Below are positions 1 to 4,976 of a DNA stretch of 5,439 nucleotides, one piece after another (position 1 is the stretch's first letter; each line of letters begins with the position of its first letter). Source of the stretch: Alphaproteobacteria bacterium (GTDB lineage Bacteria > Pseudomonadota > Alphaproteobacteria > Geminicoccales > Geminicoccaceae). The stretch is from positions 1-5,439 of the forward strand of contig JALSGW010000064.1 in NCBI GenBank assembly GCA_026982585.1, given 5' to 3'. A program made the translations under genes and the position numbers. The notes beneath the pieces were generated by a model. That model saw only the letters and a list, made by a program, of their open reading frames with translations. It was not told the origin of the DNA and searched no databases.

Positions 1-9
1 CACCCCGCC

Positions 10-435
10 TCAGCTGGCCTCGGTCTTCTGCTCCCCCGCCTCGGCCGGCTTGGGCATGCCGGCGCCGCGCGCGGCGGGGTCGCGTTCCACGAATTCGATC
101 ACCGCCATCGGCGCGTCGTCGCCGCGACGGTATCCGGCCTTGAGGATGCGGGTGTAGCCGCCCGGGCGGTTCTTGAAGCGCGGTCCCAGCACCTCGATGA
201 GTTTTTTCGCCGTCTCCTCGCTGCGGGTGCGGGCGATCAGGAGGCGACGGGCGTGCAGATCGCCGCGCCGGCCGAGGGTCACCAGCCGCTCGACGAAGGG
301 GCGCAGTTCCTTGGCCTTGGGCAGGGTGGTGACGATCTGCTCGTGCCGCACCAGCGCCTGGGCCAGGTTGGCGAGCAGCGCCTTCCGGTGGCTCCAGGTG
401 CGATTGAGCTTGCGGCCGCGTTTTCTGTGACGCAT
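10..435 (-). CDS. rplQ: 50S ribosomal protein L17 (bL17)
   Basis: Structural protein of the large ribosomal subunit, located near the exit of the peptide tunnel. The 141-residue product begins MRHRKRGRKLNR, the family's usual N-terminus, and carries the L17 signature block at about residues 34-57 (IVTTLPKAKELRPFVERL), then LGPRF and GGYTRILKAGYRRGDDAPMA at about residues 83-111. The bacterial core ends near residue 118; the remaining 23 residues are an Ala/Gly/Glu-rich tail, a common and variable extension in alphaproteobacteria. The ATG start is fixed by the conserved N-terminus and by a GGGGGAG ribosome-binding site 7 bases upstream. It follows rpoA by 28 bases and is the last gene of the cluster in this window. 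Only nine bases remain after the stop, so whether a terminator follows cannot be seen. Confidence 0.98.
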   Translation of the reverse strand: MRHRKRGRKLNRTWSHRKALLANLAQALVRHEQIVTTLPKAKELRPFVERLVTLGRRGDLHARRLLIARTRSEETAKKLIEVLGPRFKNRPGGYTRILKAGYRRGDDAPMAVIEFVERDPAARGAGMPKPAEAGEQKTEAS

Positions 436-442
436 GGCGTGG

Positions 443-449
443 CTCCCCC
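443..449 (-). promoter_or_regulatory. Ribosome-binding site of rplQ
   Basis: On the minus strand this reads GGGGGAG, seven bases before the ATG of rplQ. It lies in the 28-base gap after the rpoA stop codon, so rplQ can be started on its own as well as by ribosomes leaving rpoA. Confidence 0.75.
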
Positions 450-463
450 GGCCCTCGAGACCC

Positions 464-1480
464 TCAGTAATGCTCCTCGAGTTTGCGCGCGAGTTCTTCG
501 ATGTTCTCGGGCGGCCAGCCCGGCACCTCCATGCCGAGGTGGAGACCCATCTGCGCCAGCACTTCCTTGATTTCGTTGAGGGACTTGCGGCCGAAGTTGG
601 GGGTGCGCAGCATCTCCGCCTCGGTCTTCTGGACGAGATCGCCGATGTAGACGATGTTGTCGTTCTTGAGGCAGTTCATGGAGCGGACCGACAGCTCGAG
701 CTCGTCCACCTTGCGCAGCAGGTTGGGGTTGAACGGCAGCTCCGGGCGGCGTTCGGCGGCCGGCACCGCGAGCGGCTCCTCGAAGGTGATGAAGGGCTGC
801 AGCTGGTCCTGCAGGATGCGCGCGGCGAGCCCCACCGCCTCCTCCGGGGTGACCGAGCCGTCGGTCTCGATCTGCATGGTGAGCTTGTCGTAGTCGGTCT
901 GCTGGCCGACCCGGGCGTTCTCCACCTTGTAGGCCACCTTGCGCACCGGGCTGTAGATGGCGTCGACCGCGATCAGGCCGATCGGCGCGTCCTCGCTCTT
1001 GAGCTGGGAGGCCGGCACGTAACCCTTGCCGCTCGTGACCGTGAGTTCCATGCTCAGCCGCCCGCCCCGGTCCACGTGGCAGATGACGTGGTCCGGGTCG
1101 AGGATCTCCACCTCCGAGCCGTGTTCGATCATGCCCGCGGTCACCACCGCCGGCCCCTCCACCCTCAGGAACATGCGCTTCGGGCCTTCCCCGTGCAGCT
1201 TGAGGGGGAGGGTCTTGAGGTTGAGGATGATGTCGGTGACGTCCTCCCGCACGCCCGGGATGGTGGAGAATTCATGCAGCACGCCGTCGATGTGCACCGC
1301 GGTGATCGCCGCTCCCTGCAGGGAGGACAACAGCACGCGCCGCAGCGCGTTGCCCAGGGTGATGCCGAAGCCGCGCTCGAGCGGCTCCACCACCACGGTG
1401 GCCTCGCGGTCGGCGCGGCGGCCGGGCACCACCTCGATCTTCTGGGGCTTGATGAGGTCCTGCCAGTTCTTCTGGATCAC
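464..1480 (-). CDS. rpoA: DNA-directed RNA polymerase subunit alpha
   Basis: Alpha subunit of RNA polymerase. Its N-terminal domain dimerises and nucleates assembly of beta and beta'; the C-terminal domain contacts UP-element DNA and activators. From the GTG at 1480 the product is 338 residues, the usual alphaproteobacterial length. The N-terminal domain (to about residue 232) has the ERGFGITLGNALRRVLLSS dimerisation/beta-contact block at about 35-53, and HGEGPKR, GKGYVPA and EDAPIGLIAVDAIYSPVRKV further on. A linker leads to the C-terminal domain (about 250-338), with RSMNCLKNDNIVYIGDL, NFGRKSLNEIKEVLA and WPPENIEEL. The residues matching E. coli R265, N268, C269, G296, K298, S299 and E302 are kept; the one matching A267 is Met. 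Start choice: an ATG at 1507 would add nine residues (MRQRRSEEQ) but has no Shine-Dalgarno sequence, whereas family members begin at the following IQKNWQ motif and GAGGAG precedes the GTG, although only 3 bases away. The stop is TGA. It lies between rpsK and rplQ, with no rpsD upstream. Confidence 0.97.
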   Translation of the reverse strand: MIQKNWQDLIKPQKIEVVPGRRADREATVVVEPLERGFGITLGNALRRVLLSSLQGAAITAVHIDGVLHEFSTIPGVREDVTDIILNLKTLPLKLHGEGPKRMFLRVEGPAVVTAGMIEHGSEVEILDPDHVICHVDRGGRLSMELTVTSGKGYVPASQLKSEDAPIGLIAVDAIYSPVRKVAYKVENARVGQQTDYDKLTMQIETDGSVTPEEAVGLAARILQDQLQPFITFEEPLAVPAAERRPELPFNPNLLRKVDELELSVRSMNCLKNDNIVYIGDLVQKTEAEMLRTPNFGRKSLNEIKEVLAQMGLHLGMEVPGWPPENIEELARKLEEHY

Positions 1481-1483
1481 CTG

Positions 1484-1489
1484 CTCCTC
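1484..1489 (-). promoter_or_regulatory. Probable ribosome-binding site of rpoA (GTG start)
   Basis: On the minus strand this reads GAGGAG, three bases before the GTG at 1480-1478. The spacing is shorter than usual. It is the only purine-rich match near either candidate start; the bases before the ATG at 1507 (AAGCCGATCCA) show none. Together with conservation starting at IQKNWQ this favours the GTG start, but the evidence from the site alone is moderate. Confidence 0.5.
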
Positions 1490-1528
1490 GCTCCGTCGTT
1501 GGCGCATTGGATCGGCTTGGGACGGCCG

Positions 1529-1915
1529 TCACACCCGCCGCCGCTTGCGCGGGCGGCAGCCGTTGTGGGGCACCGGGGTGACGTCGCGCACCACGGTGAT
1601 GGTGAGGCCGGCTGCGGCGAGCGCCCTGAGGGCCGATTCGCGGCCCGAGCCCGGGCCCCGCACGTTGACCTCGATGGTCCGCATGCCGTGTTCCATCGCC
1701 TTGCGGGCGGCCGCCTCGGCGGCCACCTGGGCGGCGAAGGGGGTGGACTTGCGCGAGCCCTTGAAGCCCTGCGAGCCGGCGCTCGCCCAGGCGATGGTGT
1801 TGCCCTGCTGGTCGGTGATGGTGATCATGGTGTTGTTGAAGGTGGCGCTCACGTGCGCGATGCCCGAGGTGATGTTCTTGCGCTCGCGGCGCTTGATGCG
1901 GGTCTCTTTGGCCAT
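1529..1915 (-). CDS. rpsK: 30S ribosomal protein S11 (uS11)
   Basis: Protein of the 30S platform that binds 16S rRNA near the E site and helps shape the mRNA exit. The product is 128 residues, normal for bacteria. It has the basic N-terminus MAKETRIKRRERKN, then HVSATFNNTMITITD at about 21-35, ASAGSQGFKGSRKSTPFAAQ at 44-63, RGPGSGRESALRAL at 86-99 and the C-terminal S11 signature VTPVPHNGCRP at about 112-122, ending in a basic KRRRV tail. The Asn-Gly at 118-119 matches the site that is converted to isoaspartate in E. coli S11. The ATG follows the rpsM stop by three bases. The upstream GAAGAAG is a weak ribosome-binding site, so translation probably depends on ribosomes ending rpsM. The next gene, rpoA, follows directly; the S4 gene that lies between them in gammaproteobacteria is absent. 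Confidence 0.99.
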   Translation of the reverse strand: MAKETRIKRRERKNITSGIAHVSATFNNTMITITDQQGNTIAWASAGSQGFKGSRKSTPFAAQVAAEAAARKAMEHGMRTIEVNVRGPGSGRESALRALAAAGLTITVVRDVTPVPHNGCRPRKRRRV

Positions 1916-1918
1916 GGC

Positions 1919-2296
1919 TTACTTCTTCGCCTTCTTCTTGCCGGGGATGGGACGCGCCTTGCCCTTGCGGGTGCGGGCGTTGGTATGCGTGCGCTGACCG
2001 CGCACGGGAAGGCCCTTGCGGTGGCGAAGCCCGCGGTAGCAGCCCAGGTCCATGAGCCGCTTGATGTTCATCGCCACCTCGCGGCGCAGATCGCCCTCCA
2101 CCTTGTACTCGCGGTCGATTTTCTCGCGGATGTTGGCGATCTCCGCTTCGCTCAGCTGATGGGTGCGCTTGTGCGGATCGATGCCCACGTCCTGGACGAT
2201 CTTGCGCGCCGTGGCCGGCCCGATCCCGTAGATGTAGGTCAGCGCCACCCAGATCGGCTTCTGGCTCGGGATGTTGACGCCCGCGATGCGCGCCAC
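1919..2296 (-). CDS. rpsM: 30S ribosomal protein S13 (uS13)
   Basis: Protein of the 30S head that forms the intersubunit bridges with the 50S subunit and contacts the P-site tRNA through its C-terminal tail. The product is 125 residues and starts MARIAGVNIP, the near-universal N-terminus, which fixes the start at a GTG codon. An excellent ribosome-binding site, AAGGAGG, lies 7 bases upstream. Visible blocks are the helix-turn region YIYGIGPATARKI (about 21-33), the acidic-to-basic helix IDREYKVEGDLRREV (60-74), the S13 signature RGLRHRKGLPVRGQ (88-101) and the basic tail RTHTNARTRKG followed by GKKKAKK. Wording and length match alphaproteobacterial S13. It opens the alpha-operon part of the cluster after a 70-base gap behind adk and ends three bases before rpsK. 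Confidence 0.99.
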   Translation of the reverse strand: MARIAGVNIPSQKPIWVALTYIYGIGPATARKIVQDVGIDPHKRTHQLSEAEIANIREKIDREYKVEGDLRREVAMNIKRLMDLGCYRGLRHRKGLPVRGQRTHTNARTRKGKARPIPGKKKAKK

Positions 2297-2366
2297 CGCT
2301 CTGCCTCCTTACCCAACGCAGTTCCCGCTCTCGAACCCGGCTCCCGCTTACGCCACCCTCCGCTCC
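2297..2366. other. adk-rpsM intergenic gap, leader of rpsM
   Basis: This is the longest non-coding stretch in the window, 70 bases. Read on the minus strand it contains the rpsM ribosome-binding site at its end and two copies of AGCGGGA 20 bases apart. I see no convincing -35/-10 pair, no hairpin longer than about four pairs, no T-tract and no small open frame with a ribosome-binding site. It is most simply a short leader inside a longer transcript. A weak promoter for rpsM-rpsK-rpoA-rplQ cannot be excluded by eye. Confidence 0.5.
2304..2310 (-). promoter_or_regulatory. Strong ribosome-binding site of rpsM
   Basis: On the minus strand this reads AAGGAGG, a seven-base match to the anti-Shine-Dalgarno sequence, with a seven-base spacer to the GTG start of rpsM. 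It is the best ribosome-binding site in the window. It supports the GTG start and independent initiation after the break in translational coupling behind adk. Confidence 0.9.
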
Positions 2367-2945
2367 TCAGCGGCGAAGCCCCTCGAGGATCGCAGCAACC
2401 GCCCGCTCCACCTCGTCGATGGAGCGGGTGCCATCGACCGTATATAGGAGCCCCTTGCGGCGATAGTAGTCCAACAGGGGCGCGGTCTGCTCGTGGTACA
2501 CCGCGATCCGCCGCCTGAGCGTCTCCGGCGTGTCGTCGCTGCGCGCCCCGCCGCTTTCCTCCACCCGCCTGCGGATACGCGCGCTCAGCACCTCGTCCGG
2601 CACCTCGAGCGCGATCACCGCGGTGAGCGCGAGCCCCTTTCGGACCAGGAGCTCCTCGAGCGCCTCGGCCTGGGCGATGGTGCGGGGAAAGCCGTCGAGG
2701 ATGAAGCCGGAGCGGCAGTCCGGCTCTTCGATGCGTTCGGCGATCAGGGCGATCATGAGTTCGTCGGGCACCAGCTCGCCCCGCTCCATGATCGCCTTGG
2801 CGCGCCGGCCGAGCTCGCTTTCCGCCTCCACCGCCGCCCGCAGCATGTCGCCGGTGGCGATGTGGGCGAGGCCGTAGCGCTCTTTGAGCCGGAGCGCCTG
2901 GGTGCCCTTGCCCGCCCCCGGCGGACCGAAGAGGATCAGGTTCAT
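2367..2945 (-). CDS. adk: Adenylate kinase, short-LID form
   Basis: Catalyses ATP + AMP = 2 ADP in the cytoplasm and keeps the adenylate pool balanced. The product is 192 residues. It shows the P-loop GPPGAGKGT (residues 7-15), the AMP-binding segment TGDMLR (31-36), the family signature FILDGFPRT (81-89, with the AMP-binding Arg at 88), and RIRRRVEESGG..RSDD with the paired Asp at 137-138, followed by ETLRRRI and the YHEQTAPLLDYY helix (150-161). The LID is reduced to a short loop between about 124 and 138; the roughly 25-residue insert and the four zinc-binding Cys residues found in long forms are missing. The length equals that of known rhizobial Adk. The ATG overlaps the secY stop (ATGA), and GAGGGG lies 7 bases upstream, so translation is likely coupled to secY. 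A position between secY and rpsM is usual for alphaproteobacteria and also for Gram-positive bacteria. Confidence 0.98.
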   Translation of the reverse strand: MNLILFGPPGAGKGTQALRLKERYGLAHIATGDMLRAAVEAESELGRRAKAIMERGELVPDELMIALIAERIEEPDCRSGFILDGFPRTIAQAEALEELLVRKGLALTAVIALEVPDEVLSARIRRRVEESGGARSDDTPETLRRRIAVYHEQTAPLLDYYRRKGLLYTVDGTRSIDEVERAVAAILEGLRR

Positions 2946-4288
2946 CGCCGCGCCCCTCGCAGCCGCGCCTTCTTGATGAGGCCCTCGTACTGGTGGGCGA
3001 TGAGGTGCGACTGGATCTGGGCCATGGTGTCCATGGTCACCGACACCACGATCAAGAGGCTCGTGCCGCCGAAGAAGAAGGGCACCCCGAAGCGCGCGAT
3101 GAGGACCTCGGGCAGGATCGCCACCAGCGCCAGATAGACCGCACCCACCGCGGTGAGGCGGGTGATGATGTAGTCGAGGAACTGCGCCGTGCGCTCGCCG
3201 GGCCGGATGCCCGGGATGAAACCGCCGTGCTTGCGCAGGTTCTCCGCCGTCTCGCTCGGGTTGAAGACGATCGAGGTGTAGAAGAAGGCGAAGAAGATGA
3301 TCATCGCCGCATAGAGCAGCAGATAGAGCGGCTGGCCGGGTCCGAGCACGGCGGTGAGGGTGAGCAGCCAGTCGGGACCGGCGCCGCCGGTGAAGCCGCC
3401 GATCGAACTCGGCAGCAGCAGAAGCGAGCTCGCGAAAATGATCGGGATGACGCCGGAGATGTTGATCTTGATCGGCATGTGGGAGGCTTCGCCGCCCACC
3501 ATGCGGCCGCCGCCCACCATGCGCTTGGGATACTGCACCACCACCCGCCGGTGTGCCCGCTCCATGAACACGATGAAGGTGATCACCGCCACCGCCATGG
3601 CCAGGAAGAACACGATCGCCACCGGCGACATGGCGCCGGTGCGGCCGAGCTCGAGCAGCGCGGCGATCGCCGCGGGCAGCTGGGCGATGATGCCGGTGAA
3701 GATGATGAGCGAGATGCCGTTGCCCACGCCCCGGGCGGTGATCTGCTCGCCCAGCCACATCAGGAACATGGTGCCGCCGACGATGGTGATCACCGTGGTG
3801 GCGCGGAAGAACCAGCCGGGATCGAGCACCGCACTGCCCGAGGGGCTCGCCATGGCCTCGAGCCCGAGCGCCAGCCCCCAGGCCTGGAAGGCGGCGAGCA
3901 CCACGGTCAGGTAGCGGGTGTATTGGATGATCTTGCGGCGTCCGACCTCCCCCTCCTTCTTGAGCTGTTCGAGGGTCGGCGAGACCGCCGTCATCAGCTG
4001 CATGATGATGGAGGCGGAGATGTAGGGCAGGATGCCGAGGGCGAAGATCGACATGCGTTCGAGCGCGCCACCCGCGAACATGTTGAACATGCCGAGGATG
4101 CCGCCCCGCTGCTGTTCGAAGATCTCCGCCATCACCTCGGCGTCGATGCCCGGCAGCGGGATGAAGGTGCCGAGCCGGTAGACCACCAGGCAGCCGAGGG
4201 TGAACCACAGCCGCTTCTTGAGGTCGGTGGCCTTGGCGAAGGCGCCGAAGTTGATGTTGGCTGCCAGCTGCTCGGCGACCGATGCCAT
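2942..4288 (-). CDS. secY: Protein translocase subunit SecY
   Basis: Pore-forming subunit of the SecYEG channel in the inner membrane, which exports proteins with SecA and inserts membrane proteins from docked ribosomes. The 448 residues, a usual length, fit ten transmembrane helices at about 26-46, 77-99, 120-142, 160-180, 190-212, 222-243, 276-296, 319-340, 376-398 and 400-422. The plug segment GMFNMFAGGALERMS is at about 66-80. SecY signature 1 (SIFALGILPYISASIIMQ) is at 80-97, and signature 2 (LGEQITARGVGNGISLII) at 179-196. The cytoplasmic loop before TM9 carries NPSETAENLRKHGGFIPGIRPG; Arg362 matches E. coli R357, needed for SecA-driven transport. In the loop between TM6 and TM7, RMVGG occurs twice (256-266), making it about one residue longer than usual. 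The ATG starts 9 bases after the rplO stop, with AGGAG overlapping that stop. The end overlaps adk. Confidence 0.99.
   Translation of the reverse strand: MASVAEQLAANINFGAFAKATDLKKRLWFTLGCLVVYRLGTFIPLPGIDAEVMAEIFEQQRGGILGMFNMFAGGALERMSIFALGILPYISASIIMQLMTAVSPTLEQLKKEGEVGRRKIIQYTRYLTVVLAAFQAWGLALGLEAMASPSGSAVLDPGWFFRATTVITIVGGTMFLMWLGEQITARGVGNGISLIIFTGIIAQLPAAIAALLELGRTGAMSPVAIVFFLAMAVAVITFIVFMERAHRRVVVQYPKRMVGGGRMVGGEASHMPIKINISGVIPIIFASSLLLLPSSIGGFTGGAGPDWLLTLTAVLGPGQPLYLLLYAAMIIFFAFFYTSIVFNPSETAENLRKHGGFIPGIRPGERTAQFLDYIITRLTAVGAVYLALVAILPEVLIARFGVPFFFGGTSLLIVVSVTMDTMAQIQSHLIAHQYEGLIKKARLRGARR
3490..3523. repeat. 16-base direct repeat inside secY
   Basis: The 16 bases at 3490-3505 recur exactly at 3508-3523, a period of 18 bases (six codons), in frame. 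On the coding strand each copy encodes RMVGG, giving RMVGG-G-RMVGG at SecY residues 256-266 in the cytoplasmic loop between TM6 and TM7. The loop normally reads KRxxGxRxxxxxSHLP, so one copy resembles the ancestral motif and the other replaces the usual KRQVGN-type start. It could be a small slippage or conversion event or chance in GC-rich coding sequence. Confidence 0.75.
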
Positions 4289-4294
4289 GATCTG

Positions 4295-4299
4295 CTCCT
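4295..4299 (-). promoter_or_regulatory. Ribosome-binding site of secY overlapping the rplO stop
   Basis: On the minus strand the junction reads TAGGAGCAGATCATG. The TAG ends rplO, and its last two bases begin the AGGAG of secY, six bases before the ATG. A ribosome terminating on rplO therefore covers the secY initiation site, which favours reinitiation. Confidence 0.8.
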
Positions 4300-4774
4300 A
4301 CTCGGCGGCGCCCGCGTGGTCTTCCAGGATCACCTTGCCGCCGGCCTTCTCCACCGCCTCCACCGCCTTCCTGGAGGCGCCTGCCACGCGGATGGTGATG
4401 GCGGTGCGCAGCTCGCCGCGCCCGAGCAGCCGCACCCCGTCGCGCAGCCGCCGGACGATGCCGGAGGCCTTCAGCACCGCACCGTCGATCGGCCGGCTGG
4501 GATCCAGCTTGCCCCGGTCGATCGCCTCCTGCAGCCGGTCGAGATTGATCCAGGCGTACTCCTTGCGGAAGGGGTTGGTGAAGCCGCGCTTGGGCAGCCG
4601 CCGGTAGAGCGGCATCTGGCCGCCCTCGAAGCTCTGCTTGGCGCCGCCGCTGCGGGCCTTCTGGCCCTTGTGGCCGCGTCCCGCCGTCTTGCCGTGGCCG
4701 GAGCCGATGCCGCGGCCGACCCGCTTGCGCGGCCGTCGCGCGCCCGGACGGTCGCGAAGCTCATTCAGTCGCAT
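4298..4774 (-). CDS. rplO: 50S ribosomal protein L15 (uL15)
   Basis: Large-subunit protein whose long N-terminal extension runs through 23S rRNA and which is added late in 50S assembly. The product is 158 residues, longer than the 144 of E. coli but usual for alphaproteobacteria. It opens MRLNELRDRPGARRPRKRVGRG, followed by the Gly/Lys/Arg-rich rRNA-binding tail GIGSGHGKTAGRGHKGQKAR (about 22-41) and FEGGQMPLYRRLPKRGF (49-65). The globular part ends with the L15 signature region (LLGRGELRTAITIRV, then ASRKAVEAVEKAGGKV), about 116-148. The ATG is fixed by the conserved N-terminus and AGGAG seven bases upstream. Its first 14 bases overlap the end of rpmD in another frame, and its TAG stop is part of the secY ribosome-binding site. 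This spc-operon order (rpmD-rplO-secY) is shared across bacteria. Confidence 0.99.
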   Translation of the reverse strand: MRLNELRDRPGARRPRKRVGRGIGSGHGKTAGRGHKGQKARSGGAKQSFEGGQMPLYRRLPKRGFTNPFRKEYAWINLDRLQEAIDRGKLDPSRPIDGAVLKASGIVRRLRDGVRLLGRGELRTAITIRVAGASRKAVEAVEKAGGKVILEDHAGAAE

Positions 4775-4976
4775 GATCCCGCTCCTCTTCGCCCTCGAGC
4801 TCCTCCACCCTAAGCAGATGCCGCACCTTGTCGATGCGGCCGCGGACGGAGGGGGTGTCCGGCACCACCCGGCTCTTGTGCCGCTTGCCGAGTCCGAGCG
4901 CCTTGAGTGTCGCCGCCTGGTCCTTCTTGCGCCCGATGGCGCTGCCGATCTGGGTGATGCGGAGCAGCCGGCTCAT
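4761..4976 (-). CDS. rpmD: 50S ribosomal protein L30 (uL30)
   Basis: Small 50S protein. The start at 4976 gives 71 residues beginning MSRLLRITQIGSAIGRKKDQ. Conserved L30 features are the first strand, the IGRKKDQAATLKALGL turn and helix (about 14-29), the KRHKSRVVPDTPSVRGRI stretch (31-48) and the closing VRHLLRVEEL (51-60). The family usually stops near residue 60; here an acidic tail (EGEEERDHATE) runs on and overlaps the start of rplO by 14 bases. The stretch coding for this tail also holds the rplO ribosome-binding site, so the tail may simply reflect a stop codon lying further downstream. The ATG overlaps the rpsE stop as ATGA, and GGAGG lies 10 bases upstream, so coupling to rpsE is likely. 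The same frame stays open upstream to 5132, but that part opposes rpsE codons and lacks L30 similarity. Confidence 0.97.
   Translation of the reverse strand: MSRLLRITQIGSAIGRKKDQAATLKALGLGKRHKSRVVPDTPSVRGRIDKVRHLLRVEELEGEEERDHATE
4782..4786 (-). promoter_or_regulatory. Ribosome-binding site of rplO inside rpmD
   Basis: On the minus strand this reads AGGAG, seven bases before the rplO ATG. It lies within the last codons of rpmD (the acidic tail), which ties rplO initiation to translation of rpmD. Confidence 0.75.

Noticed and set aside
1..9. A transcription terminator after rplQ.
   Set aside because: Only nine bases follow the stop codon, too few to show a hairpin and T-tract.
2327..2342. 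The adk-rpsM gap contains GGGTTCGA on the minus strand, resembling a tRNA T-arm.
   Set aside because: The flanking bases do not pair as a T-stem, and there is no acceptor stem, anticodon arm or CCA context in the 70-base gap.
2297..2366. A promoter or rpmJ gene between adk and rpsM.
   Set aside because: A TTGGGT element is present but no matching -10 at the right distance. No small Cys/Lys/Arg-rich frame of L36 type is present in the gap.
434..2518. A 694-codon open frame on the plus strand, antisense to rplQ, rpoA, rpsK and rpsM and reaching into adk.
   Set aside because: It is antisense to five well-conserved genes, its translation is a His/Leu/Ala/Gly/Arg-rich low-complexity mix with no recognisable domain, and long antisense frames are expected where GC-rich codon use removes stop codons.
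2367..4208. The adk frame stays open upstream across most of secY, which could suggest a 613-residue fusion protein.
   Set aside because: The upstream part is an Arg/His/Pro/Gly-rich shadow of secY in another frame. Adk similarity begins exactly at the ATG at 2945, which has its own ribosome-binding site.
2993..4813. A 606-codon open frame on the plus strand opposite secY and rplO.
   Set aside because: The product is dominated by Asp, His, Arg, Glu and Gly with no domain, and it mirrors the GC-rich codons of secY and rplO.
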